Assembly (NCBI GenBank): GCA_029762535.1
Contig: JARVGK010000005.1
Coordinates: 1-47,684, forward strand
Reading direction: 5' to 3'
DNA: 47,684 nt
From: Thermoplasmatota archaeon
Lineage (GTDB): Archaea > Thermoplasmatota > Penumbrarchaeia > Penumbrarchaeales > Penumbrarchaeaceae
In this document: positions 17,819 to 26,086 of the stretch, piece after piece
Position numbering within the stretch: position 1 is the first letter of the stretch
How the letters are laid out: each line of letters starts with the position of its first letter
Program-made: the position numbers and the translations under genes
The notes under the pieces: model-generated
Told to the model about the DNA's origin: nothing
What the model saw: only the letters and a program-made list of their open reading frames with translations
Databases searched by the model: none

Positions 17819-18237
17819 ATCCTGTGCTTGTCTATTATGGAGAGTAACTCTTTGAGCTCCTCCGGTTCGAGTGTGAAGCGCTCTTTGGCGAAGACCGGAC
17901 GGAGTTCGGCCTCGTCCCGGGGCATGAGCTCCGCGATCTTGTATGCGTGAGCATCGGTGATCCTCTCTAGTTTACATAGTTCTTCGATCATCGCAAGGGC
18001 CCTGTCCTTCTCTATCCTGCAGAAGGCGTTAACGACATCCATCGTGGCCCTCTTCTCGAAGCTCAGCTCCTCCGCCGGCTTCTCCACATCCGAAGCGCCT
18101 TCGAATTCATCGAACTCATCGGGACTGTCCTTCTCGGGACCGGAGTAGATCTCCGTTGGGAGGTCCTTGGTCAGCTCCATGAACTCCCTCACTTCTCCGA
18201 GGGTCAACAACTTTTCGGATTTCTCCTTATCTTCCAT
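17815..18237 (-). CDS. rpoF: DNA-directed RNA polymerase subunit F (Rpb4 homologue)
   Basis: The 140-residue protein is chosen from the ATG at 18237, 24 nt after a strong TATA box; the open frame continues to 18306. It forms the polymerase stalk with RpoE. The family core is clear: LTLGEVREFMEL at the start, RALAMIEELCKLERITDAHAYKIAELMPRDEAELRPVFAKERF and a C-terminal LKELLSIIDKH helix. Residues about 32-57 are an acidic Ser/Asp/Glu/Pro linker not present in typical subunits of about 110 residues, placed between the tip-associated N-terminal part and the HRDC-like domain. It is translationally coupled to the downstream DUF655 gene. Confidence 0.93.
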   Translation of the reverse strand: MEDKEKSEKLLTLGEVREFMELTKDLPTEIYSGPEKDSPDEFDEFEGASDVEKPAEELSFEKRATMDVVNAFCRIEKDRALAMIEELCKLERITDAHAYKIAELMPRDEAELRPVFAKERFTLEPEELKELLSIIDKHRI

Positions 18238-18260
18238 CCTTTTTCCTCCGATTCTGAACC

Positions 18261-18270
18261 TTTTATATGT
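18261..18270 (-). promoter_or_regulatory. TATA box for rpoF-DUF655
   Basis: ACATATAAAA on the minus strand ends 24 nt before the rpoF ATG at 18237 and is followed by GG. It fits a leaderless transcript and separates rpoF-DUF655 from the upstream pus10-rpl21e pair. Confidence 0.6.
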
Positions 18271-18343
18271 CTCAGCCCAACTGCCGTTGTTACATGCACG
18301 TTGCATTATAAATAATTTTGAAGGGGCAGGGCCGAGTTATCTC

Positions 18344-18637
18344 TCACTTTATCGGCCTGAGATGCTCGGGCCTGATTATAAGGTCCTTGTTCAAGCGCTC
18401 TTCCTCCACGCGGACCACGTAGGCATTTCCCTGGCTTCTTATGATCGTGCCTACCCTACCATGGTACCTGTGATGGGGCTGCCCTTTCTGGCTGGATGAT
18501 TCGATGACGATGTTGGCCTTATCCCCCACCTCGAATGTCTGTAGGAAGCGCGTGACTGGGGGAGATCCCCTGTTCCTCGGCTTCTTCTTGAGTACCTGGC
18601 GGGTGTTTACCATCGTTCCCTTGGACCTTTTCACCAT
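18344..18637 (-). CDS. rpl21e: 50S ribosomal protein L21e
   Basis: The 97-residue protein begins MVKRSKGTMVNTRQVLKKKPRNRG, the usual L21e start, and continues with FEVGDKANIVIESSSQKGQPHHRYHGRVGTI, RSQGNAYVV and a C-terminal DLIIRPEHLRPIK. Family length is about 95-100 residues. The frame is open upstream to 18838, but that part is a shadow of pus10. It starts 26 nt after the pus10 stop and is probably cotranscribed with it. Confidence 0.97.
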   Translation of the reverse strand: MVKRSKGTMVNTRQVLKKKPRNRGSPPVTRFLQTFEVGDKANIVIESSSQKGQPHHRYHGRVGTIIRSQGNAYVVRVEEERLNKDLIIRPEHLRPIK

Positions 18638-18663
18638 CGTGGATCCCTCTTTCATTTTTAGTT

Positions 18664-20064
18664 TTAATCCTCGATATCGAGGACATCCAGATATTCCACC
18701 GAGACCTCGCATCCGAGAGCCTCTGCGAGAGAGGGGGAGGTTCTGCCCCCGTCGCCGTGCATGAGCTCCTTGATGTAGAGACCCGCATCGCCTCTTATGT
18801 GGACGAACAGCCCCCCGCCAGGATCGGTCTCGTACCACGCTTCATGGACGAGCCGTTCCCGGGTGAGGTCAGCCCTGCGGTGGGATACCCTATCGGGCGT
18901 CCTCTGATTAATTGGACTTTGGCCGAGAAGCGAGATACCGTATTTAAGCATTTCCTCATCCCAGGGGCCATTGATACGGACCTTGGCCCTGTAATGCTTG
19001 ATGGCCCTTGATTCCTTGATCCGGCGGACCGTGTCCCTTGTAGTAATGGAAAGCTCTCGTATCAAGACCTTGCCATTGGCGTTCACCGCTTCCATCAAGG
19101 CATTGAGGTCAAGTGTTCTTTTCATAGGCTCGCTTATCTCCAGGACAAAAGGCCTTCCCCTGCCCAGGGTGATGACGTCGATATCCTCCCTACCCATGCC
19201 ATGCAGCTTGTAGTTCGTGCCCATGGCGGCTTTCAAGAAATGGACCCCGATAAGCTCCTCGACCGATGTCTGATACATCTTTCCCGTTTCAGAGCAGTGA
19301 GGGCATCCCTTGCCGCTGCATCTGTTGCATATCCATCTCGTCTGCGGGATCCCCCTCTCGAGCTTGTTGTATCTGCCAATAATGAAAAGAGGTTTGACCT
19401 GAAGCTCGACCGTCCTGAAGACCGGATCCGTAACAAATGAGATCTCGGGAGCGTTCTTGTCGTGCTCCCTATGGGGCCATAGCTCGAAGAGGGATTTTCC
19501 GAGCTCCCGGTTGTATTCCTCTTTTATGGGTTCTGCCCTGTCCGGTACGACCCTCTCCCAGAGCCGTTGCTCCCTGAAGGATATGCTCTGTTCGACCTTG
19601 GTGCCGACCTGAAAGGTATGGAACTCATAGAGCTCTGAGGCCTCGAGGATACGCCCCCTCATCTCGAGTATGGTGTCGAAGACGTCCTCGCACAGCCAGC
19701 AAGACCCTTTTGTCCGCTCATCGTCGGTCCAGGGAACGGGAAGTCTGGCGTCGGTGGCAATATTCCATTCCTCCTCCACCACGCCCGCATCGGGGTCTTC
19801 CGCTGTGGATCCACTATCGACGTTGTGGATCGGGATCCTGGATAGAAGGTCCCGGTCCAGATCTGATAGGGTATCGGATCCGTCAAGGACCATGCCCAGG
19901 AGAGTTCTGATCGAGGATCCCCTCTGCCCGTTTGTAAGGCCGAACCCCATCCTGGCGAAGAGCCTCCCTAGGCATCTGTCGCATATATCGAAATCCAGAG
20001 CGGCGAGGGCCTTGCCCAGGGTTCGGCTGGTTATATCAGGTTCGGGGAATATGACATCGGACAT
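18664..20064 (-). CDS. pus10: tRNA pseudouridine synthase Pus10
   Basis: The 466-residue enzyme makes pseudouridine 54/55 in archaeal tRNA, replacing bacterial TruB at position 55. The N-terminal part carries a zinc-binding pair C28/C31 (CDRCLGR) and a second CWLC, forming the THUMP-containing accessory domain. A further four-Cys knuckle occurs at CNRCSGKGCPHC. The catalytic region has the REDID motif (D294 in GMGREDIDVITLGRGRPF) and C-terminal PINQRTPDRVSHRRADLTRERLV and GDAGLYIKELMHGDGGRTSPSLAE, which close the active site. It leads the conserved cluster with rpl21e, rpoF and DUF655. Confidence 0.96.
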   Translation of the reverse strand: MSDVIFPEPDITSRTLGKALAALDFDICDRCLGRLFARMGFGLTNGQRGSSIRTLLGMVLDGSDTLSDLDRDLLSRIPIHNVDSGSTAEDPDAGVVEEEWNIATDARLPVPWTDDERTKGSCWLCEDVFDTILEMRGRILEASELYEFHTFQVGTKVEQSISFREQRLWERVVPDRAEPIKEEYNRELGKSLFELWPHREHDKNAPEISFVTDPVFRTVELQVKPLFIIGRYNKLERGIPQTRWICNRCSGKGCPHCSETGKMYQTSVEELIGVHFLKAAMGTNYKLHGMGREDIDVITLGRGRPFVLEISEPMKRTLDLNALMEAVNANGKVLIRELSITTRDTVRRIKESRAIKHYRAKVRINGPWDEEMLKYGISLLGQSPINQRTPDRVSHRRADLTRERLVHEAWYETDPGGGLFVHIRGDAGLYIKELMHGDGGRTSPSLAEALGCEVSVEYLDVLDIED

Positions 20065-20090
20065 ATGAGGACCTGACCCTGGGAGAGTTC

Positions 20091-20100
20091 ATGTTTATTT
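20091..20100 (-). promoter_or_regulatory. TATA-like box for pus10
   Basis: AAATAAACAT on the minus strand lies 27-36 nt upstream of the pus10 ATG at 20064, in the 67-bp gap after the kinase gene. Confidence 0.45.
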
Positions 20101-20131
20101 GAACCTTTTGCATGTCGGGGATGCCTCTCAT

Positions 20132-23100
20132 TTACGGGCTGGGAAATGTCAGTTCGAAGCAGGCTCCTGAATTCTGATCCCCCTGTACCCTGTCGAGGAT
20201 GCGTATTCTGCCGTTGTAACGGGTCACCAGCTCTCGCACCAAGGACAAGCCTATGCCTGAATGCACCTTTTCACAAGGGGTGCGACTGCGGTAGAGCAGC
20301 TTCTCCTTCGACTCATCGGGTATGCCCGGACCCCAGTCAGAGATCCTTATCCTAACGCAGAAGTTGTCCGGATCAGGGATCACTTCGGCTTCCAATCGGG
20401 GGTCTCTTTCCTTTTGGACCTTGATGCCGTTGTGGAAGATGTTGAAGAAAACCTCCTCCAGGATCGGCTCGGCTTTGATCATTAGCGGAGATCGATCGCA
20501 GATCGTTCGGTAATGTATCGTTCTATCCGGGAACGCGGAGCGGCAGGAATCGAGGGCCCTCTCGATGGATCCGATCACGTCGATATCGTTCAGATTTTTG
20601 TCCATGGACTCGAGCCTCGTCAGGACCAGAACGTTCTTGACCAGATGGACCGACCTGTTGGCCAGGTTCTTGATGTTCAACAGGTTGCGCCTCCTGACCT
20701 CCTCCGGCAGTGATGCCGCGTCCAGAAGCTCGAGGGAGGAGAGAATGCCTTGATGTATATTGCCTATGTCGTGGCTTATGAGGTCCAAAAGGGTCTCAGA
20801 CTTCCTTTTCTCTCTCTCAAGGGCCTCGTTGGCCCGTTTGAGATCGGATATATCAGTGATCATAGCGAAGGTCCCCTTCGCTCGTCCAGTAAGATCGAAA
20901 ACTGTTGTGGCGTTAATTATCGTATCCTTGTTATCTCCCTTAGCGGTTTGTAGCTGAAGCCCGTAGGTCCTGTGATGCTGTTTGGTCTTTTTCGAGAACA
21001 TTGTATCGAAGATACTTCGGTTCGTTTCATCCATGAACTCGGTCGGCCTCTTACCCAATACCTGTTCCCTCTCGTATCCGATCATCTCCAACAAAGCATC
21101 GTTGACCTCTATTGTGATACCGTCGTTGTCCACGAGCCAGTATCCCTCTGACGTGGTCTCGATGAGAGTCCGGTATTTCCTCTCGCTCTCGATGAGCCTC
21201 TGTCGGGCCGTGTTCCTCTCCGTCACGTCCCATACGGTGGATATCATCAGGTTCTGCTCGGGGAGCGGTATGTTCCTGGCCTCGACTATTCGATTTTCCC
21301 CGCTTTTGGTCGTGATCCTAGCATTATCCCACCGCATACGATCGGGATACCCGCTCGCTATATCCTCCATGACCCTTCTTTTCAGATTCTCCCTGTATTC
21401 TGGGTCCGGATAGACGAGTTCGAAGAACCGATCGACGTCCTTTACGTCCTCCGGCGGCCACCCGTATATCCTGCTGAAGGATGGATTGGTATATTCGACA
21501 AGGCCCGAATCCATGGAATTCACGGCTACTCCCAGGTTGAGGTTCTCAAGTATGGTATTTATGAATTGGTTCCGGTCCCTGAGATCGAACTCGCTCTTTT
21601 TAAGCCTCCTGTCCGCCATTATCTTGTCATGGGCAAAGACCAGATCCCCGGCTACCTCCTCGAAGAGAGATATCTCCTCTTTGTGAAGTTCGCGGCCCGG
21701 ATCGAGACAGGCGTGTATGAACCCCCGGAGGTTTCCGTCCCTGTCAAGCATGGGAACGAGGATCAGCTGATGCTCCATGTCATGCGAGCAGTATTCGCAT
21801 TCAGCACAGCGTTCGTCGCAGGTCTCGATCGTGACCGGCTTTTTACTGCGAAGCGACTCCATCACGCATTCAGGTGCGCCGCTTTCGGTTACTGGATCGT
21901 ATGTCCATGGATCGTGCGCATGTTCGCCGTAATGCGCTTGAGGTCTTATACGACCATCCTTGTCCAAGTAGTATATCGAAACGTCTATGTATCCTCTTAT
22001 CTCGGTCAGGATGCGGCAGGATCCTTTGAGCAGTTCGTTGAAATCATCCTGTTTCACGGTTTCCTGGTTGAGGTTCCTGATCGAGAGCAGGAAGGAATTG
22101 AGGTCCCCGATCTCTCGCTCCCATGCCTTCCTTTCGGTGATGTCGCGGGTTGTTCCCTGGAGAGCTACCGGATGCCCCTCATCATCAAGTATCAGCCTGC
22201 CGTGGATCTCGCATTGGACCCTTATACCGTCCTTGTGCCGCAGAACAATTTCGAAGACAGCACTCTGTTTGTCCAATGGCTTCTCGAGGATCTTTTTTAT
22301 TATTTGCGACATCCTGGCAAATTCATTCGGATCGCAGTGGTCCGAGAGATTGGTTCCGATGAACTCCTCCGGCGAATGGCCCAGAAGGTATAACGAAGCA
22401 GGGTTCACGTAAGTGAAGGTCAGGTCGAGGTCCATCTTCCAGATGACGTCCAGGGTGTTATCAGCGAGAAGGCGGAACTTCTCCTCACTTCGCTTCAGGG
22501 CATCCTCAGCCCTCTTTCTGGAAGTGATATCCGTATGGGTGCCGATCATTCTGATCGGTTTACCATTGGCGTCCCTCTCCACAAAACTGCCCCTTCCGCG
22601 GATCCAGATCCAGTCTCCATCCTTGCATCTGAACCTGAATTCTATATCGTAATCGGAGGACCTTCCGCTCAGGTAATCGTCTATTGCTTCTAGGGCCGAG
22701 GGCAGATCTTCCGGATGCACCCGCTCGGACCATGCAAGGAAGTCCTGATCGAATTCGCCGGGTTCGTATCCCGCCATCGTGTAATACCTGTCGTCGAAGT
22801 AAGTCTCGTTGGTCACAAGGTTCCAGTCCCATATGCCCTCATGATTCAGAGCCATTGCAAGGTCCAATCTTTCTTCGCTAGTTCTAAGCGCCTTTTCAGT
22901 CTGCATACTTATTGATATATCCTGGATCCCGGCAACGGCACCTGAATATTCGCCATTCTTTCCGAGGATAGGGGTCGTTGCTATGAGCGCATGGAGACGG
23001 GATCCATCTTTCCTTCTGAAATCGAACTCGTGGCTCTCGGCGATACCTGACATGCATTTGCCCAAATACTCCCTGGCGAGGGGTGCCATCTCCTCGTCCA

Positions 23101-23341
23101 TGAAATCGAACAGATGCCTTCCCGCCATCTCCTCAACAGAGTAACCCAACATCCTGGCCATGGCGGGGTTCACGAACGTGGTCCTTCCCTCGGCATCGAT
23201 CGCCCAGATACCTTCGATAAGGGTTTCGACCAGTCGGCGGTAGTTTTGATCGTTCTCCGGATATAACCCCATTTTAACGGCAGGACCCGATCCAGTTCCC
23301 GTCTTGAGGTTATCGCCGCTAACGATCCGATCTTTGGTCAT
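20132..23341 (-). CDS. Multi-PAS/GAF sensor histidine kinase
   Basis: The product is 1069 residues from the ATG at 23341 (a TTG at 23359 is possible; GGAG just upstream supports the ATG). There is no membrane helix, so it senses cytosolic signals. Domain order: PAS (30-145), PAS of PAS_3 type (160-280), PAS (285-410), GAF (about 430-590), PAS (605-720), PAS (730-855), a histidine phosphotransfer helix with LISHDIGNIHQG, and an ATPase domain with N box EEVFFNIFHNG, G1 DWGPGIPDESKEK and G2 SGIGLSLVRELV. The GAF domain has a Cys cluster C-x3-C-x2-C-x2-C (encoded around 21787-21830) that may bind metal. No response regulator is adjacent; the only receiver in the window is at 10305. Confidence 0.92.
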   Translation of the reverse strand: MTKDRIVSGDNLKTGTGSGPAVKMGLYPENDQNYRRLVETLIEGIWAIDAEGRTTFVNPAMARMLGYSVEEMAGRHLFDFMDEEMAPLAREYLGKCMSGIAESHEFDFRRKDGSRLHALIATTPILGKNGEYSGAVAGIQDISISMQTEKALRTSEERLDLAMALNHEGIWDWNLVTNETYFDDRYYTMAGYEPGEFDQDFLAWSERVHPEDLPSALEAIDDYLSGRSSDYDIEFRFRCKDGDWIWIRGRGSFVERDANGKPIRMIGTHTDITSRKRAEDALKRSEEKFRLLADNTLDVIWKMDLDLTFTYVNPASLYLLGHSPEEFIGTNLSDHCDPNEFARMSQIIKKILEKPLDKQSAVFEIVLRHKDGIRVQCEIHGRLILDDEGHPVALQGTTRDITERKAWEREIGDLNSFLLSIRNLNQETVKQDDFNELLKGSCRILTEIRGYIDVSIYYLDKDGRIRPQAHYGEHAHDPWTYDPVTESGAPECVMESLRSKKPVTIETCDERCAECEYCSHDMEHQLILVPMLDRDGNLRGFIHACLDPGRELHKEEISLFEEVAGDLVFAHDKIMADRRLKKSEFDLRDRNQFINTILENLNLGVAVNSMDSGLVEYTNPSFSRIYGWPPEDVKDVDRFFELVYPDPEYRENLKRRVMEDIASGYPDRMRWDNARITTKSGENRIVEARNIPLPEQNLMISTVWDVTERNTARQRLIESERKYRTLIETTSEGYWLVDNDGITIEVNDALLEMIGYEREQVLGKRPTEFMDETNRSIFDTMFSKKTKQHHRTYGLQLQTAKGDNKDTIINATTVFDLTGRAKGTFAMITDISDLKRANEALEREKRKSETLLDLISHDIGNIHQGILSSLELLDAASLPEEVRRRNLLNIKNLANRSVHLVKNVLVLTRLESMDKNLNDIDVIGSIERALDSCRSAFPDRTIHYRTICDRSPLMIKAEPILEEVFFNIFHNGIKVQKERDPRLEAEVIPDPDNFCVRIRISDWGPGIPDESKEKLLYRSRTPCEKVHSGIGLSLVRELVTRYNGRIRILDRVQGDQNSGACFELTFPSP

Positions 23342-23411
23342 TCTGATCCAGCGCTCCAATTAGAATTGTTTCGACGCGATTCAATTCGCTTGGGAGACAA
23401 TTCCCGGAAGG

Positions 23412-23420
23412 ATATATAAA
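23412..23420 (-). promoter_or_regulatory. TATA box for the histidine kinase
   Basis: TTTATATAT on the minus strand lies about 71-79 nt before the kinase ATG, predicting a leader of roughly 45 nt. It stands in the 142-bp gap downstream of the ubiA stop. Confidence 0.45.
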
Positions 23421-23483
23421 GGCGATGAGAACAATATTGATTTGTGTAATTAATTGATACCTGTATGAACTCAAATCCAGGGA

Positions 23484-24443
23484 TCAGATAAGATACATGA
23501 CCAGGAAGCATACCTGCATGCCCATGAGCATGAGGTACATCTGTTTCCATGCCGGTGAGTTCTCGAAATGACGATCCTCCCTGTCACCCTCACGGATGAG
23601 CATGACAATGAGGACGACGGACCAGAGTGCGAAAAGAAAAGATAGAGGAAGCGCCGCTGCCGGGAGCATGCCTATGTGCCAGTAGAATGCCATAAGGAAA
23701 AAGGGGGCGATCAAAAAGGGAGAGGAATAGATGATGGCCCTCTTCTTTCCGTATTGGACCGGAAGGGTCCTGATCCCGTACATCCGGTCGCCCTTGATGT
23801 CCGTTACGTCCTTGGTCGTGGTGGATCCTATGAGAAAGATGGCCATGATGGATCCGAGCACCCATGGAGTAGTATCGGAGATGTCCCCCATAATAGACCA
23901 GGCGGCAACGAACCCCAGCATACCGCGAGGGATGGCTATGGACACGTTCGATATCCAGAGCCTTTTCTTGAGCCTGACCGGTGGAACCGAATACAATATT
24001 GTAATGATAACGAGTATGGATACCATCAGCACGAACCATCTATTGACGAACGCCGCCCTCCACAGGGCGAACGCGTACATGATCACAGCGAACCATACCC
24101 CCTCCTTAGAGGTGATGACCTTCGAGGGTATCGGCCTGTACGATTTGTTGACGATGTCTATAGGCAGATCATACACCTGATTAAGAGCGTTCGATGCGGC
24201 GTTGAGCATCACCAGGGAAATGATCCCGGAGATCAATCTGTACATAGGAAGCGTCGGCCAATGCAGGAAGGGAAGGTCGGCATCGATGTAAGGAGGCTCC
24301 AAACTGCCGGTGGCCAGAAGAGCGATGAAGGCTCCTGACAGCCCTCCAACCGCAGGAGCGAGTAGGGTGAAGGGCCTGAGCAGATCTATAAGGCCTCTTA
24401 TCCTCATAGGAGCGTACCTGGTCCTGTCCCAGGGGTCCTTCAT
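23484..24443 (-). CDS. UbiA-family prenyltransferase
   Basis: The 319-residue integral membrane protein has eight to nine hydrophobic helices and both Asp-rich UbiA motifs: NALNQVYDLPID (N85, D92, D96) and DVTDIKGD around residue 220, which bind Mg-diphosphate of a polyprenyl donor. In archaea the usual member is digeranylgeranylglyceryl phosphate synthase, the second ether-bond enzyme of membrane lipids; other paralogues make quinones or hemes. The isoprenoid genes just across the divergent promoter (IPK, IDI-2) favour a lipid role, but sequence alone does not decide the acceptor. An alternative start is the ATG at 24407, directly before the first membrane helix. Confidence 0.85.
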   Translation of the reverse strand: MKDPWDRTRYAPMRIRGLIDLLRPFTLLAPAVGGLSGAFIALLATGSLEPPYIDADLPFLHWPTLPMYRLISGIISLVMLNAASNALNQVYDLPIDIVNKSYRPIPSKVITSKEGVWFAVIMYAFALWRAAFVNRWFVLMVSILVIITILYSVPPVRLKKRLWISNVSIAIPRGMLGFVAAWSIMGDISDTTPWVLGSIMAIFLIGSTTTKDVTDIKGDRMYGIRTLPVQYGKKRAIIYSSPFLIAPFFLMAFYWHIGMLPAAALPLSFLFALWSVVLIVMLIREGDREDRHFENSPAWKQMYLMLMGMQVCFLVMYLI

Positions 24444-24500
24444 GAAGAACTTTGCGCACGTGGGGCATCACCCTTTCGGGTAGGTCAATGTCCCACTTGG

Positions 24501-24512
24501 TTAAATATTAAA
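24501..24512. promoter_or_regulatory. Divergent TATA region between ubiA-family gene and methyltransferase
   Basis: TTAAATATTAAA lies 24-35 nt before the ATG at 24536 (plus strand) and about 58 nt before the ATG at 24443 (minus). It is nearly self-complementary and is framed by an inverted repeat CTTGG (24496-24500) / CCAAG (24514-24518), which could be a binding site covering the TATA box. Confidence 0.5.
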
Positions 24513-24535
24513 TCCAAGCCCGATATCGCTACACC

Positions 24536-25165
24536 ATGGACCCCTCCATAGGACCCATGCTCCAATTGGACTACCTCGATATACGTTTCGAGGAGATGCA
24601 GGGCGTGTATCCGGCCAGGGAGGATACTTTCTTCATGCTCAGTTCTCTCAAGGAAAAGCTTTGCGGTCCAGGCAAGTTCCTGGAGATGGGATGCGGTTCC
24701 GGGATATGCTCGATACTGGCCGGAAAGAGTGGATACGAGGTGTTCTGCGCTGACAGGAACCCTAGAGCATTATACCTCACAAGGAACAATCTCCATCTCA
24801 ACGGCCTTTCCGGAAGGATGCTGCTCTCGGATCTCTTCGGGGGCTTCCCGCTATCGCTGATCGGGTCCTTCGACATCATGGTGTTCAACCCGCCCTACTT
24901 AGAACCATCCGAAGAGGCGATCCCCCCGATGGAAAGGCTCGCCTTGGAGGAAAAAGCCCGGTTCCAGGTCTGCGCAGGATACATCAGAGAGGGAAAGCGC
25001 TTCCTGAAGGAAGGAGGACATATGTATCTCATCGCATCTCCTTTCAGCGAGACATCTATAAGGAACGCCGTTAAGGAGAGTTCGATGGATATCATCGACG
25101 AACAACTCGACCACAGCTCGGGTGAAGCGCTCTTATTGCTCCATATCATGAAACTGCGAGAATGA
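24536..25165 (+). CDS. HemK2/Mtq2-like glutamine N5-methyltransferase (release factor aRF1)
   Basis: The 209-residue Rossmann methyltransferase has the SAM-binding motif FLEMGCGSGICSILAG (residues about 48-63), the acidic ADRNPRAL loop and the diagnostic NPPY motif (MVFNPPYLEP), which grips the amide of Gln or Asn. The short form without an N-terminal helical domain, starting YPAREDTFFML, matches eukaryotic HEMK2/MTQ2 and its archaeal counterparts, which methylate the GGQ glutamine of class I release factor. It is the first gene of a plus-strand run, 36 nt before IPK, but IPK has its own TATA box. Confidence 0.85.
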   Translation: MDPSIGPMLQLDYLDIRFEEMQGVYPAREDTFFMLSSLKEKLCGPGKFLEMGCGSGICSILAGKSGYEVFCADRNPRALYLTRNNLHLNGLSGRMLLSDLFGGFPLSLIGSFDIMVFNPPYLEPSEEAIPPMERLALEEKARFQVCAGYIREGKRFLKEGGHMYLIASPFSETSIRNAVKESSMDIIDEQLDHSSGEALLLLHIMKLRE

Positions 25166-25172
25166 TAATCTG

Positions 25173-25180
25173 TTAAATAT
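25173..25180 (+). promoter_or_regulatory. TATA box for isopentenyl phosphate kinase
   Basis: TTAAATAT lies 22-29 nt before the ATG at 25202, just after the methyltransferase stop, and fits a leaderless transcript. Confidence 0.5.
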
Positions 25181-25201
25181 CTGAAGGTAGATATTCGTCC
25201 T

Positions 25202-26086
25202 ATGCTGGTGTTGAAGCTCGGTGGGTCTTACATCACCTACAAGAGGATGGAGGCATCGGTCCCCCTGAAAGAGATCGAGATATCCAGGAGCTATCCTGTC
25301 AAGCATTCCTTGATACGAAGGATCGGGAGCATCTTGAAAGAAGGATGCCATGATGACCTGATCATCGTGCATGGCGGGGGTACCCACGGACACAGGACCG
25401 TCCGAAGATGGAAGGAGATGGCCCCGAAACTCGATGCTCGGATGATGGCCTGGGAGGTCCGCTACAGAATGGACCAGCTCACGGAACAGGTGATGCGGGC
25501 CCTAGGAGAGGCCGGTCTTCCGGTATATCCTGTGGACCCGCCGGATGTGATACTCGCAAAGGACGGCTGTATAGATTCCTTCGACGCCACGCCCCTGCTG
25601 CGCCTGCTCGAGCGGGGGATGGTCCCCGTCATGAGAGGGGACCTTGTTCCTGATGGGGACAAGGGATGGAGCGTGGTGTCCGGGGACGACATCATGGTGA
25701 GGCTCGCGGACCTCTCGATGACCGAGGTCCTGCCGGGGATCGATCGAGCGGTCATGTGCATGGAGGCGTCCGGTTTCTATCAGAGGACCGAGGGACCCGA
25801 GAGCCTCATGGAAAGCATAGACAGGGATATTTTCCACTCTTCCTATGCTGATTGGAAATCGCACAAGGTGTCTCTGGAAAAGGACGAGAGCGGCGGTATA
25901 TATGGAAAGATGATATGCGCCCATATGTTATCCGCAAGGGGCATACGGACCCATCTTATCGGGGACGACCCTTCAAGCCTCTTTACGGTTCTATCCGGCG
26001 GCAGGGCCGGAACGGAGTTCGTACCTTTCGAAGGGGATGAGATCTGCAGGATGGGGACCTGCGTCGGGGAGAAAGGAGGGGTATGA
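25202..26086 (+). CDS. Isopentenyl phosphate kinase
   Basis: The 294-residue amino-acid-kinase-fold enzyme phosphorylates isopentenyl phosphate to IPP in the archaeal mevalonate pathway. Seen: VLKLGGSYIT (3-12) for ATP phosphate binding, the family motif HGGGTHGH (57-64), whose last His (H64) corresponds to the catalytic His60 of the Methanocaldococcus enzyme, VSGDDIMVRLA (the ADP-binding region) and a C-terminal GGIYGKM with a Lys near the phosphates. It is somewhat longer than the usual 245-265 residues. The next gene, IDI-2, uses its product IPP and overlaps or abuts its stop, so the two steps are coupled. Confidence 0.9.
   Translation: MLVLKLGGSYITYKRMEASVPLKEIEISRSYPVKHSLIRRIGSILKEGCHDDLIIVHGGGTHGHRTVRRWKEMAPKLDARMMAWEVRYRMDQLTEQVMRALGEAGLPVYPVDPPDVILAKDGCIDSFDATPLLRLLERGMVPVMRGDLVPDGDKGWSVVSGDDIMVRLADLSMTEVLPGIDRAVMCMEASGFYQRTEGPESLMESIDRDIFHSSYADWKSHKVSLEKDESGGIYGKMICAHMLSARGIRTHLIGDDPSSLFTVLSGGRAGTEFVPFEGDEICRMGTCVGEKGGV

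Noticed and set aside
21566..22393. 275-codon plus-strand open frame
   Set aside because: Antisense to the PAS/GAF kinase; no motif or promoter.
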